64,000 nt of DNA, taken from contig JAOWCC010001589.1 of the NCBI GenBank assembly GCA_030867875.1, positions 76,345,537-76,409,536 of the forward strand, read 5' to 3'. This stretch comes from Actinernus sp. WN-2022 (lineage: Eukaryota; Cnidaria; Anthozoa; Actiniaria; Actinernidae). Position numbers and translations under genes: made by a program. The first letter of the stretch is position 1. The number at the start of each line of letters is the position of its first letter. The notes below the pieces were generated by a model. It was not told the DNA's origin. It saw only the letters and a program-made list of their open reading frames with translations, and did no database searches. Of the stretch, positions 21,753 to 33,379 are shown piece by piece.

Positions 21753-22787
21753 TTATTTGTTCCTAACTTCGAGACATTCGTAAATATATTTTGCCATCAT
21801 TTTTTGCACCGTATTTGGGGGATTGATCATTAGTAAGAATACCTCGTCATCACTCAAGTATTTTAAGTTTCTTTTTAGGGCTTTTTCTAGGTCTTTAAGG
21901 AAAGAATTGCGTCTTGTGACATAGAACTGGCATCTTATTAAGAAATGTTTTTCGTCTTCTGGTTCTTTAAAACATTTTGGACAAATTCTTTCTTCTGGTT
22001 TTTGGTAGGGCCTTTGATGTCTACCCGTTTCAATTTGAAGACAATGATTACTGATGCGAAGTTTTGTTAGTGCTATTCTGTGTTTAATGTTAGAAATATT
22101 GACCAGGTATTCTTCTTGATTGTGGTCTGTTTTGAATATTCTATACGTTCTAAGTTTATTACTTTGTGCCGAATCTCTGCGTTGATCATTGTGAATTTCC
22201 TCAATCCAAGTTTGAAATTCAATATCACAGAGTCTTTGTTTCATTTGTCTAAGTGTTAGTTTCCAATCAGTACTCGTTTGGATTGCATGGTTTTCATACC
22301 AAATATAGCCATATCCCATTCTCTCAATTACATATTTGAGTTTTTCTGTCCAGCTGAGCGGGTGATTACAATAAAGACCGTCAAGTATCACTTGATCCGA
22401 AAGCTTTGTTTTATCTGACATCATGAATTTTGACCAGAATTTGATACTTCTATGAATTGCGTCAATTTTTATAGGTAATCTGCCTAATTCCGCTCTGCAT
22501 GCGTTATTTGTAGCTGTCTTGTTAACTCCAAGTAATATTTTACAGAATTTAAGGTGCACCAGTTCGGCTGGGTCTTTGTCAGCTTTTTTCTTTATATCTA
22601 CTGCCCATATTTCACTGCCGTACAGTAATATGGGTTTGATAAGTGTGTCAAATAATTTGATCGTTAACGTAATATCAGATCTAAAATATCTACCCATATC
22701 TCTGCGTAATTTAAACAATGCTTTGAGTGCTATTTTCTTCAATTCTTGCCTTGCTAAATCGAAGGTCCCGAGTGTGGTGAACATCAA
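21753..22787 (-). CDS. LINE ORF2 C-terminal part (after RT palm), 344 aa, 5'-truncated
   Basis: An intact open frame covering the thumb/connection and C-terminal region of a non-LTR retrotransposon polyprotein. The LIKPILLYGSEIWAVD block is at 49-64, NNACRAELGRLP at 94-105, and a C-terminal zinc-knuckle-like motif CPKC..HFLIRC has C269, C272, H281 and C286. Similarity begins at KYLGL just upstream (about 22805) and a stop lies before it, so the palm with YADD is missing and the copy is 5'-truncated, as is usual for LINE insertions. The Met at 22787 is only a convenient start. The same family is present, far more decayed, at 16360-17890. It cannot be autonomous. Confidence 0.85.
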   Translation of the reverse strand: MMFTTLGTFDLARQELKKIALKALFKLRRDMGRYFRSDITLTIKLFDTLIKPILLYGSEIWAVDIKKKADKDPAELVHLKFCKILLGVNKTATNNACRAELGRLPIKIDAIHRSIKFWSKFMMSDKTKLSDQVILDGLYCNHPLSWTEKLKYVIERMGYGYIWYENHAIQTSTDWKLTLRQMKQRLCDIEFQTWIEEIHNDQRRDSAQSNKLRTYRIFKTDHNQEEYLVNISNIKHRIALTKLRISNHCLQIETGRHQRPYQKPEERICPKCFKEPEDEKHFLIRCQFYVTRRNSFLKDLEKALKRNLKYLSDDEVFLLMINPPNTVQKMMAKYIYECLEVRNK

Positions 22788-22807
22788 ACCTAGATATTTA
22801 TATCATA

Positions 22808-24088
22808 CCGGCTCAATGGCAATTTTCAGCCTCCCTCCCCCACTTTTTTTACCCCCCCCCCCCAACCCCCTTTGAAATTTCGCTCCGCCGTCCCTGCTTC
22901 TATAGACTTCAAAGCCAAATATACGCTTCAAACGAGCTTCTGTATCGGCGAGAAAATAAGTCGCCAAACAAACCAGCCGAGAAGCAGCTAAACCATAGTT
23001 AATAGAGTGGAATGGTTAGGAAACCCGGCAAACTCCAAAGGGGCTAACAAAGGCGCTGCGATTTATGTTGGAAGGGGGTAAGACAAAATATTGTACACGG
23101 TCATTTAGCGTCCCCTGAACGACTGGCTGATTGATTAACACATTGGAATTTCTATTGTATTTTGTGCACGGTAGTGGTTAATTGAAAAAGCTAACAAAGA
23201 CATATAACAAAGAAGGTCGCTGGGTTTCATAACCATGATTCTACTCTAATAACTATCATACTAAACTCACGTGACCTTGCCGACAAAGAAGTTCTATATA
23301 CCTAATTAGTAAAGCGAACTACTGAAATAACACAATCCTCCTGTGAGATGCAGTGGTCGTATAATAAGGAGGTATCCTCCAAAAGTGAAGCTGATTGCTC
23401 TCAGCCACGAACAGGACGAAATACCGAAGCAGTTTGAACGCTGAAGACAATTGATTACGTCACGCCTCGAATGATAATATATCTTAATCGATATGCATGC
23501 TGGGATACTGCTGGATCCTCCTCCGAGTTGTTATTTAGCTCCATAATCTGTCTTTACATTATTTTCTCGTTTAATGAACTAGTCCGGGTAAAACTATTAC
23601 AAATAATAGTTTATTTTATGCATTGTCTAGTTAAAATATTAAGTTATTTGGCAGTACAAGTGCTTTGTTAGCAATTAAAGGTGAGGTGAATCGGAAAATC
23701 TGATAGTCGTAAATAATGAATGGTCTAGTTAAAGTAGACTTCGGTTAATTTAAAATTTGACACGGCCTGAAATCAATGCTATCAGAAGTGACTATTAAGG
23801 TGTTGGCTTTTAGAGTTTTGAGATTAATTTATTTCTAGTTATATATAGCAAAAAAACGCGACTTTATTGATATGAACTGAAAACATTGAATTTGGATTAG
23901 TTTGGTTGTATACGTATGGTACTTGATGCTGGTTGTCATTTAGTGCTCTAACTGATATAACCTTAAAAAGTGTATATAGAGAGTACGTATTATCAGAAAG
24001 CTAAAGTCGCTACGCTGACGGTATACGAAGTTAAATCTGTATCTGTCAAAGGTTGCCTGAGCTTGTAACACTGAGCCATGGACGATAT
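22808..24088. other. Unassigned sequence
   Basis: A C9 run (22855-22863) and a CCCCC-rich stretch lie next to the LINE truncation point. A palindromic GGAGGTATCCTCC is at about 23371. No gene is recognised. Confidence 0.4.
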
Positions 24089-24089
24089 T

Positions 24090-24235
24090 CTTTCAGTCCA
24101 TGTGCACTGTAAATCAGCATGCTACGTTGATGACTGTAAGCTATACCTGTCTGCATTTCCCTCAGCTGGCCTAGCTGATGCTCTTAACAATTTGAATTAA
24201 TGAGGATCTGAGGAGGATCTGCAGATGGTGTTGTC
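24090..24235 (+). pseudogene. LINE RT motif C fragment (YVDD)
   Basis: A short + strand frame reads CYVDDCKLYLSAFPSA, the catalytic YxDD box and following strand of a LINE reverse transcriptase, then LADALNNLN and stops. Nothing upstream or downstream extends it. It is a small, dead fragment of a different LINE family from its neighbours. Confidence 0.6.
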
Positions 24236-24379
24236 AAAACTCATTACTCATTTTTGGATTTTTTTCTTTTTTCGTATTACACAGTTAAACGAAGAGGACA
24301 AAAAAACAAGCAACATAGATACTTAAGTTTAACGAACTGAAAAACAACAACAAAGGATCAATATTTCTTTAGTTATTGG

Positions 24380-25200
24380 GGTTTGTAAGGTGGCAGCCAC
24401 GGTTCCTTTATAGGGTCTATAAGAGGTCCCCATTTATTTAAAAGAACTTCTTTTACTCGCAATGAAACGTTCAGTTTCATAATTCGTTTTAATTTTAAGT
24501 AGAAAAGCCTTATTTGACAGTAGAGATTTTTTCAGTTTGCTAGTGTAAATGTAATATTTTACAATTAAGATTGTGTGATTAACTAAAATATATTTTTCCT
24601 TTAAATCAACCATTCCAAAAAGAATATCCTTAGCTTCGAAGAATTGTTATTTTAATATGTTGTCCAAGCCAACCTTTATCCAGTCTATTCCAAAAAATTC
24701 TAACCACTTCACAATCAACGGAAAGATGCTCTATACTTTCAACTGATTTCGTTTTGGCAGAAGGAACATAACGGGGAGGCAGTTTTCCCAATTTTGAACA
24801 AAAGCTCGTTCGTGTAGAGTAATTTGGTGTCCAATGTAGATTTGAAAGGAAGTATGATGTAAATAACAGTCCAACACAAACTTCTCCGTGTTATAAGTTC
24901 GTTCGTAATTGCCCATGGCTGTTGGCACAGTCACTTTCATTGATACTCTATTTTGTTGCAGATAATTCTTGACTTACATTTGCTTATGGCAAGATATTTA
25001 TCACCAATTCGCAAATAAAAAACGTTTGGATCGAAATACTCCTTCAACGTATAAGGGGAAATTTATTTCATGAGCTTGCGCCATTCTTGTGGTATTGCAG
25101 TTAAAAGACTCATAAGTAAGAAATTATCGATAGGTGACAGATTAAATGCCAATGGTATAGTACTTACTCTGATATTTCCATCACAATCATAAAGATCTCT
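24380..25200 (-). pseudogene. L1/Tx1-like LINE ORF2 C-terminal remnant
   Basis: On the minus strand, frames read in order: LYDCDGNIRVSTIPLAFNLS, LLTAIPQEWRKLMK (the 'AIP..W' block), IGHQITLHERAFVQNW, ESIEHLSVDCEVVRIFW (the H..C half of the C-terminal zinc knuckle; FCQNE nearby may be the CxxC half with one Cys lost), then ILFGM and VNHTILIVKYYIYTSK, ending at WGPLIDP near 24420. This series is typical of L1/Tx1-type ORF2 ends. At least two frame breaks are present. The RT domain is absent. Confidence 0.7.
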
Positions 25201-25534
25201 AATTTTATGCAACCACAGTCAACCAAACTTTGCTTATAATACGACTTTTTATCAATACATATTCCAGATAATTTGATTTGCTATTTTTTCTGATGTGAAA
25301 GACAAAAAATACACGTTTGCTAAGATTGAACCTGTTACGAATTAATTACTGGCTAGAATACCTTGATTTTGGTTTTTTTCTTTAAATGCAAATCTGGCGA
25401 TGCCAAGTTAGATATATATACATGTAAGTAGTAGGAGAGGGACCGTATTAGCCCTTTTTTTGCGGCGCTATGCTAATTTTTGCGGCGCTCTCATTAATTC
25501 AATGACGTCACGGTTCTATTGTCTTGGACTCATG
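25201..25534. other. Unassigned sequence
   Basis: Mostly AT-rich. GCGGCGCT words near 25460-25490 look like outlying, degenerate copies of the next repeat. Confidence 0.35.
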
Positions 25535-25612
25535 AATAAAGTGCGGCGCTCTCATAAATAAAGTGTGGCGCTCTCATGAATAAAGTGCGGCGCTCTCATG
25601 AATAAAATGGGG
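25535..25612 (+). repeat. 22 bp tandem repeat, ~3.5 copies
   Basis: GTGCGGCGCTCTCATGAATA followed by AA is repeated head to tail with few changes (GTGTGGCGCT and CATAAATAAA variants). Confidence 0.85.
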
Positions 25613-26071
25613 GTGAATAAATTATCTTTCGTCTGGGGCTAATGAATAAAGTGTGGTGGAATCTGATGACGGCATAGAAGGCGGAGGATTTCAATTTCAT
25701 CAGCACAGCAGAACCCCTACAGAACTCCTAAATTGTCTTTATTATTTTCGTTACAGCTATTACCTTCACTATCACTCGTAACGTAATTCTGAGATCAGAA
25801 TATTTATAAACCTTTACAGTAAATCCACTATGACTCATAAGAGCAATTTTGCTATTGTCCTTAGGGATTAACGATAACTGAAGGGCCATCAGTACAGTTT
25901 GATAGAAAAAATAGTCCTATTGTTTTGAGGAAAACTCTTGATATGCAAATTCTTCAGTCTTTAAAACTGAACGATAATTACCATACGAATAAAAACAAAT
26001 CCACCAGATAAATTAAACAAAGTTTATTCAATCTCAAAAACACCAATTTACAGTTCGTTTTCCTTATTGGT
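25613..26071. other. Unassigned sequence
   Basis: No gene or repeat is recognised. Confidence 0.35.
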
Positions 26072-26206
26072 GGGTTGCAACCCAATCCTCCGAGATTCAA
26101 ATAACAAAGACGTGGCCGCCATGTTGGATGAACTAACAAGAGAAGCTAACGAGGAATATTTTGTTATTGTCATCCAACATGGCGGCCATGACGTCACATG
26201 CAACCC
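26072..26206. mobile_element. MITE family A, copy 2
   Basis: The outer ends GGGTTGCA / TGCAACCC are perfect inverted repeats. The inner arms GTGGCCGCCATGTTGGAT and ATCCAACATGGCGGCCATG enclose AGAAGCTAACGAGGAAT, the family A core. The outer sequence differs from the other copies. Confidence 0.75.
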
Positions 26207-26355
26207 AGCAATAGTCGCGGAGTTGATAACTTTCTTATTTCTCAGTTCTTGGGTTGATATAATGTACCGTGTTACAAGATTAGACTGATTTATGTTTCAT
26301 TGATTTTTTTCTTGTTGACAAATGCTACAGACAGTTGTGTTTTTACCGAGGACAG

Positions 26356-26525
26356 GAAAATTAATGACCTAGGTAGTCTAGTCTAAGAACTCTACTTTAG
26401 CTATCATTTTCTAGTCTAGTCTAGAAATTGTTGACCTAGGTAGTCTAGTCTAGTCTAAAGACTCTACTTTAGCTCAGTATCATTTTCTAGTCTAGTCTAG
26501 AAATTGTATTATTTTCTAGTCTAGC
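26356..26525 (+). repeat. TCTAG-rich direct repeat, two ~75-90 bp units
   Basis: GACCTAGGTAGTCTAGTCTA, then ACTCTACTTTAGCT and TTTTCTAGTCTAGTCTAGAA, occurs twice in tandem, with a partial third. CTAGGTAG/TAGTC words make it internally repetitive. Confidence 0.85.
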
Positions 26526-28100
26526 GGTTCTAGCGGTTAATTACCACTACACCATCAGGACCAAACACGCTGGCAACGCAGCCAGTTGATGGTGTCATTG
26601 TGGAACGTAACCGTGGGTACTCCCGGCATTTTCATATATATGAGAAGATGACTTGCTGATTAGCCAAAAAGGAGGATGTAATTAAGAAATAGTTGATAAA
26701 TAACTTTATATATTTTTAGTCTTGCTCAACGCTCATTAAAAGTTTTTTTCTGATTTTCCTGCTAAAGAGAGGAAGATGTTTCAGTCAGAAGCGTCAAGAC
26801 ATCCGGTAAACTGTAGGAATACTGAAAAAATCGATATGGTGATCAGCCAAAGTGGTGGATGTCATTAAGAAAAGTACCAAGAGGATGTCTTAAAGTGCAA
26901 ACTTTATTTTTATCAGTAAGATGATCAATTTGAGGCGTAGAATCCTGATTAAATGGAGACAAGTACTAAGTACTAAATGTCTTTTATGCAGGTTGACAGC
27001 TTATTTGTTCTTCTACGTAGTGATACTACGCAATCCAGACTTTCCTAGCCATATTTGTAAAATGTTAAAACAACACGTATTTCCTAACAATGTATTCTCG
27101 CTGTGCACAATAAAGAGTGTGCATCTTTTATGAGATATAAGGTCATATAACTCATTAGGGAGTCATATGAAAAATAGGCCTAAGTGAACACTTCGGTCAG
27201 TTGTTTTACGGTAATGAAATCGAGATATTTTTTTATGATAGCCGGTACTTGTATGTTTGTAAACTATTATAAAGCACGATTGGTTGAGCACCGACTGAGT
27301 AAACAGCCAATTGCAGCTTGCGAAACCCCAGGAGTGAACAAACTCGCTGCATAAAAGAGAGCTGTGATAAAATAACGATAGGGTGAAGGGTTAGTGTTTA
27401 TGGATAAGTAGAGGCTGGAGAATATTAACCGAAGTTAGCACACGAACTACGTTTATTTCGTGAGAAGCCTTGCTTAACTTTAAATAACTTTCTCCGTTTA
27501 TATTACGTGCCTTGGTCGAACAACCTGGAAGAAGTTTAACAACGAAGCCACTTGAAAGTACCACGTTTCTTGACACGATCCGGAGTATACTGAGAGAAAC
27601 ATCCGGTGATGTACAATTAGTAATAACAGTGTAGTCAGTCTGACTGAGAACATATCGGCCTCACATAGTTCCTGACAGTGCTTCAAAGAAAGAGGAACAA
27701 GCTTTCACAAAGGATAAGAAGCTAGAAACTTATGACAGGAACAGACGCGAGAAAGATGGAGAAAATATGGTATGTTGACTCGGATTCAGAGTTTATTATT
27801 CGTAATATTTAGCCTCCAACTCAGCATATATACGATGAGCGACTATCATTCATTGTTATGATTGAAAATACATGTTTGTCGATTAATTTTATTCTCTGTG
27901 CCGTTTATTCTGAGATCACTTTATCGACACAATTATATATATACTATTATCTTCTAGTTTAGTTCAACTACGTATATACACTGATATCTGTATTGGTGAC
28001 AGTTGAATACAAATTGGAATCTATGATTTGATACGAACACGACAATAAGTAACGAACTTTTTAAAGCTAATGCAATCGTGGAGTGTTTTACATTCTTAAT
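26526..28100. other. Unassigned sequence
   Basis: No gene is recognised. An A-box-like GATGGTGTAGTGGTAATTA on the minus strand near 26535-26555 has no B box. Short frames at 26921, 27391 and 27498 have no motif. Confidence 0.35.
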
Positions 28101-28455
28101 AGACCAGTTCGCGGTTAATTCCGACATTTTGAAAGAAGTGCAAACATGGCCCGAAATACAGTGTTTGTATGGGAATACATTTGTCTGTAATAACGATCGA
28201 GTCAACTGAAGTCCGCGGGAAAATTTACAGACAAATGTATGGAAAAGTGAAAACACGATTAAACGCTTCCCAGCACAGCTGCATCCCTCAAATTTTGATC
28301 AGTTAATCTTTTACCTGATATCTTAAGTTTGCAGATAGTGAATATTTCAGAAATTCGATTTTACGGAAATTATTTGGCATCGGATTCCCATACAATCACT
28401 GTATTTCGCGCCATGTTTGCACTCTTTTCAAAATGTCGGAACCGCAAACTGGTCT
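28101..28455. mobile_element. MITE with ~73 bp TIRs, 355 bp
   Basis: AGACCAGTTCGCGGTT at the left end is mirrored at the right (AACCGCAAACTGGTCT). Pairing continues through TCCGACATTTTG, GTGCAAACATGG and CGAAATACAGTG to TGTATGGGAAT. The only sizeable frame in it (27954-28256 minus) is a by-product. Confidence 0.8.
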
Positions 28456-29394
28456 CTTGCAGATCTCAGTTGCTTTGATGTGTGCCGGTAAAATTAATCA
28501 TATTGGATGCCAAAACCCTTAGCATTATTGGAGAAATGAATAATCAAATATTCATATAAATAACGTTTAATTGTATTTCTCTTTCCTTGTCGAAAGTTAG
28601 TTAACGCAGCGCTTTCTTCGATTCACACTTCTAGATACACGGCTAATGAAACAGTAGCTAAATACATCGTTTTATGTTTGGAGTATTATTTATTGTGATC
28701 AAAAATTAAACATATTAGTTGAATAATCGAGTTTATTTACCTCGTACATCTGCCACGCGTCGTTGTCCTTTATTAAATCTCTGTGAGCCATTAACCTACA
28801 TTGTTGTAGTTTTGCGGTAAAACTAATATTAATGTGTTTTTCATGAAGCTATCGACGTTCATTCTGAATTACGTATTAAATTGCCATGACACTGAAATGT
28901 CAATATGAATTTTCGTCTTCTTTCTGTTGAACACAACGCCCAAGACTCTGAAAACTTTCGCTATTCGCGATTACGGGGACGCAGCTGTACCAGCGCTATC
29001 TGATATATGAATCTCTGCTGAATCGGCATAAATATAGCAGAATACATTTTTTAACCTAATTAAATATGGATTTGTTTATATTGTTCATTCACAAATTCTA
29101 ATGTTACTTTGATATGAGATAAAATTCCAAGATAAAAACTAGGAAACTGAGATTTATTAAAAAAACATCAGCTACGTATACTCATTTCAATAGGACAATC
29201 TTTTTTAGAAACTGATTAGTTTAAGCGGTGCTATTATGTTATTTTATCGCAATAACATTTTCAGAATTCACAAATCATCGATTTACACAGCTAATGTAGT
29301 ATTCGTTACTCCCATATACTATGTCTAACACAGCGTATTTACACTTGGGCTATTTATAGGATCACCTGAACACTGTCAACTACGTATATATATC
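28456..29394. other. Unassigned AT-rich sequence
   Basis: No gene or repeat is recognised. Confidence 0.35.
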
Positions 29395-30409
29395 CTTTAT
29401 ATTTCTACCTCGAAATAACAGTCGGGTACTCTAGAGAATTAAACTAATTATCTAGTTTTCGTATTAACACTGATGCCTGGAAATCAATTAATTTCAGTTG
29501 CACCGTAAATCCCATCAATATTGGGTGAATTCTTACATTTGCAGTCTTAGCACATAGTCCAAGCTGTCTGGTTTGTACAAGTGTGTTTCACAGCAACACA
29601 CACTCCATATCCTATTATAATGACACCTCGAAAAACAGTGCTATCTAGTGGATTATACTAATAATCTAGCTTTCCTATTAACACTGATGCCTGGAAATCA
29701 ATTAATTTCAGTTGCACCGAAATACCATCAATATTGGGTGAATTCTTACATTTGCAGTCTTAGCACATAGGCCAAGCTGTCTGGTTTGTACAAGTGTGTT
29801 TCACAGCAACACACACTCCATATCCTTTTATAATGATACCTCGAAAAACAGTGGTATCTAGTGGATTATACTAATAATCTAGTTTTCCTATTAACACTGA
29901 TGCCTGGAGTTGAATTAATTTCAATTGTACAGTAACTCGATCCCATCAATGTTGGGTGAGTTCTTGCATTTGCAGCAGGTAGGCCAAGCCGGTCTGGTTT
30001 GTACAAGTGTGTGTGACAACAACACATAGACCATATCCTTTATAATTTATATTTGTACCTTGAAATAACTACCTATCTAAAGTTCCTATTAACACTGATG
30101 CCTGGAGATCAATTAATTTCAATTGCACCGTAACTCCATTAATATTGAGCGAGTTCTTACATATTGCTGGCTTTCACTTGACGTCATAGCCGCCATGTTG
30201 GTGCCTTAAATAATAGATTCCTCGTTAGCTTCTTTTGTTGGGCCACCAACATGGCCGCCATGCCCTTTGTCATTTGAATCTTTGGGATTGAGTGAAAACC
30301 AGTAATACTGTCTTAGCGCGTAGTCCAAGCTGACTCATTTTTACTAGAGTGTTTGACAACAACACACAGATCATATCCTTTATATTTGTACCTCGAAATA
30401 ACAGTGTCC
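29395..30409 (+). repeat. ~213 bp tandem repeat, ~4.5 units, interrupted by a MITE
   Basis: The landmark TAACACTGATGCCTGG occurs at 29465, 29679, 29892 and 30090 (spacings 214, 213 and 198). Each unit also holds CATCAATATTGGGTGA, CTGTCTGGTTTGTACAAG and a CAACACACACTCCATATCC block. Units 1-2 are closest. The fourth is split by a family A MITE (30168-30301) and resumes with TGTCTTAGCGCGTAGTCC. Confidence 0.9.
30168..30301. mobile_element. MITE family A, copy 3, inside the 213 bp repeat
   Basis: The ends TGGCTTTCACTTGACG and its mirror (GATTGAGTGAAAACCA) match at most positions. The inner arms GCCGCCATGTTGGTG / CACCAACATGGCCGCC are perfect. It lies in the opposite orientation to copy 1. The neighbouring repeat units provide the unoccupied site for comparison. 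Confidence 0.8.
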
Positions 30410-31020
30410 TTAGATAAGACGCGAACACTCTCGTATAAATGCTCTTCGCGTCTTAAGTAAGAAACGAACAGCATGTGAGCATGCGTGATCCCACACAGGG
30501 AGCCCAATAACAACAACAAAGCTCTTGGCGCCTTTGCGTTTTACTGCCGGACGCGGGTTGTTGCCAAAAAATGTCGTCTCTCACAAAGCTTTTTGGAAGC
30601 TGGTCGGGACAAACGAAAGTTGGCAATAAATTCACTATCCTCCATTTCCTCCATGTCTCGATCGCACCAGTCAGTAGACCGCGCTTCCGTCCAGTTTGCC
30701 TTGTGTTTCTCTTCAATTGGCGTGACAAAACGGTCAGATTCCTTATCCTCCTCCAAGTGAGAGTCTTCACGATAACTGAAGTGCCCTTTAATCCAGTTAG
30801 ACATCTCATTAATATTTTTTCCGACTCGCAAATGCCAATCGCTTTTGCCGTTTGCTAATGCGCGCCATCTTGGCAAAGCAAATTGTATTGCGTGAAAACG
30901 AGGCTATGTCAACGTAGGCTTGCGTTACTCGCGCGTAAGACGTGAACCTATTTATACGTATCCTTCGCGTCTTAAGTAAGACACGAACGTATAAATGGTC
31001 CAATTCGCGTCTTATGTAAG
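30410..31020. mobile_element. PIF/Harbinger-like TIR element remnant
   Basis: CTTAGATAAGACGCGAA at the left pairs 16 of 17 with the mirrored right end (31004-31020). Subterminal copies of TTCGCGTCTTAAGTAAG occur on both sides (about 30443-30460 and 30963-30980). It carries a transposase-like N-terminal fragment on the minus strand and no catalytic domain, so it is probably an internally deleted copy. Confidence 0.6.
30541..30876 (-). pseudogene. Transposase N-terminal fragment, Harbinger-like
   Basis: A 111-residue minus frame ends with an acidic-then-helical segment DMEEMEDSEFIANFRLSR followed by KKLCE, which resembles the N-terminal region of PIF/Harbinger transposases. A second start in another frame at about 30867 (MARISKRQKRLAFASRKKY, then stop) suggests a frameshift near the N-terminus. 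The DDE domain is missing. The family assignment is inference. Confidence 0.45.
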
Positions 31021-31027
31021 ACGCGTT

Positions 31028-32670
31028 ACTATGTCCTTTATTTACAAATACGTCCACCCGTCCTCAAGTCTTTTTGACCAATTATCTTATGATTGTTTCT
31101 TGTTTAATGTTTCATTTTGTGGCTGAAATACGAAGACCTCCGTGATGATAAGGATCTTTCCATGATTAATCATGCTGTCAATTTCTCGGCTGTCGTAAAC
31201 GCTATTCTCTTTTATTATAGAATGTCTTTAGGAAAACTTCAGATAAAACTTAACTTCCTTTTCTCAATTTGAACTTCCTTGTCTTGGACAATTCACGTCA
31301 CGTCGATCGTATCCCAGAAGATCTAGATTAACTCGCCTAACACGTCTTATTTTTTATGTAGTACCGATATTGTTCTAGGTAGTTATTTTAAGACTGTGAG
31401 TGGTCGCGGTCACACTCAAGACCTCATTGAACATATTGTCTAAGGCCTACTCATAAACACTGTAAGTTGTTTAGGTGGGGAGAATATTAAGAAGTGCGGG
31501 CTCAAAAAATACTTGGAAACTTCAAGTACAAAATGAAATTTAGGAGTGTTGGTTTCTTAGAAGGGATGAAAACTGAAAACCCCAGAGTAATACCTTCAGA
31601 TTAAGGCTGGATACCAACAAACTCAACTTACGTGTGTCTCATTCCGGCTGGAATGGATCCCGGGCCCAGAATCCCGGTTCCTCGTTTGCGTTTCCTTTTG
31701 TTATCGCATTATTAAATTATTTTATTGATGCACAGCGGATAATTTCAATCACAAACGGGCACAAATCCAAATTATTTACATTTTTGAGTTGAGCTAGCAA
31801 CTGTACAGAAATACATCCATGCACTGTTTCGTTTATAACGTCGGCGGTCGACCGTTAGGCTAGAATCAAAGGAATATTCAACATACAGACGTGTACAGCT
31901 AAAACCGCCTGTCATCAGCCATTATTCCCAGGTTAATTTATTCCTGAGCACGGCATAATCTTTTGTAGCATGAAAAGTGCAAACTGAAAATCTGCTATCG
32001 GTGACTTCATATAATTGTTTTCAGTGGGCCTGTTTAAGACTACCCCCTCCTCTCCCTCTTTCTCCCTCCCTCTCTCTCTTTCTCTCTCTCCCTCTCTCTC
32101 TCTCTGTCTGTCTAGTCGGGGTAGTTTAAGAAACAAATAATTGGTAACTTAATCAGTCCTGTTAAAATGGAGGAAAATTCAAAGTAAAACTCAAAGAAAA
32201 ACGTAAAGGAAAACTTGAAGCGATGTTGAAACCGTTTTACCGAGACTTAATACTATAATTTATTTATTTATAGTATAATCTAGAGGAGCATCATAGAACG
32301 TGCAATATCATTGGCTGAAAGTTCCTGCAATAGAAACGCGTGTGATCGAAATCTAGCCAAGTTCAAGTTCACTCAACCCAAACGCCATTGTTCAATCTCA
32401 CACTGCTTACATAAAATACAATGAAGGAATAGAAAGTAACAACACTAATAATTAACACAAAAGACAGATAATATAGAGAGGATAATTGCAAAATTGGTGC
32501 CAATGACAAACGTTGCGAACGCTTTCGAGTTGGTCACCGGCTATGTTGAAATTATAACAATTGAGTGTGTTTATTAACATAGTATACATATTAATTTGGC
32601 TATTTCAGTTCATTACATTCTTGTACCAATACATTAGAGGACGTGCTTTATAAACAACTGCGAACAATAC
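31028..32670. other. Unassigned sequence with a CT microsatellite
   Basis: A CT-rich stretch (CTCTCTCTTTCTCTC words) occupies about 32043-32114. TCTAGAGGAGCATCATAGAACG followed by CATTGGCTG near 32280-32320 has a relative near 52400-52440 (GGGAGCATTCTAAGAACG), so a dispersed repeat end is likely. No gene is recognised. Confidence 0.4.
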
Positions 32671-32911
32671 ACCGCACCGAAAAAGATGGCGGCACGTACT
32701 GTTACCCACAATCCTTTGCGCGCGAAAAATTAATCCGTTCTAAAATCGCGATATAGAGGTTTTAAATCTTACAAACAAGCCAGTACAGGTGCTGTTGCCA
32801 ATCCACTGTTATTGAAGAGAATACATGATTTCTACGTATTATTTTGACCGTGTTAGGTTCGCAAGGAATTGTGGTTAAATGCCGTACAGCCGCCATCTTT
32901 GTCGGTCCGGT
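32671..32911. mobile_element. MITE with ~50 bp TIRs, 241 bp
   Basis: ACCGCACCGAAAAAGATGGC at the left pairs with the mirrored GCCATCTTTGTCGGTCCGGT at the right. Pairing goes on through CCACAATCCTTTGCG. No frame is conserved. Confidence 0.75.
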
Positions 32912-33379
32912 TGATTCTATATCAGCGTATCCCTAATCTTGTTCGTATATGTGAAACATATTATTTAATAATCTACACCGTTTTAAATTATCTAGTTGTA
33001 ATTAATTTTGAGGATTTAAAAAGTACTTTTTGTATTGTTTTTAAAGTAGTAAATGTGCGGTATATGATATATGCAGAGACGGAAAATACTCCATAGTTTG
33101 TTCGCACTGTGGGTCTGTATAAATTTTACTTCGCAGCATAAATATATGAGTGTCAGAAAACACAGCTGGAATACTGCTTTTGTTGTTCTTAATGTTATGG
33201 ATAAAAAGTGACATTTTAAATTTATAGATGTTTTCAAACTTCAACATTTCTTTTTCTACCATAGGCAAAGAATATACTCCGTACGCATTTATTTTGTTTA
33301 GTGTAAAACTCGCCAAAATACACATGACTCGTAACAATACACGGTGCCAGTTGGCTGGTTTAGCCGGCTAATCTGTACT
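32912..33379. other. Unassigned AT-rich sequence
   Basis: No gene or repeat is recognised; overlapping short frames lack motifs. Confidence 0.35.

Noticed and set aside
26530..26560. tRNA on the minus strand (A-box-like GATGGTGTAGTGGTAATTA)
   Set aside because: No B box or cloverleaf downstream; the adjacent sequence is the TCTAG repeat.
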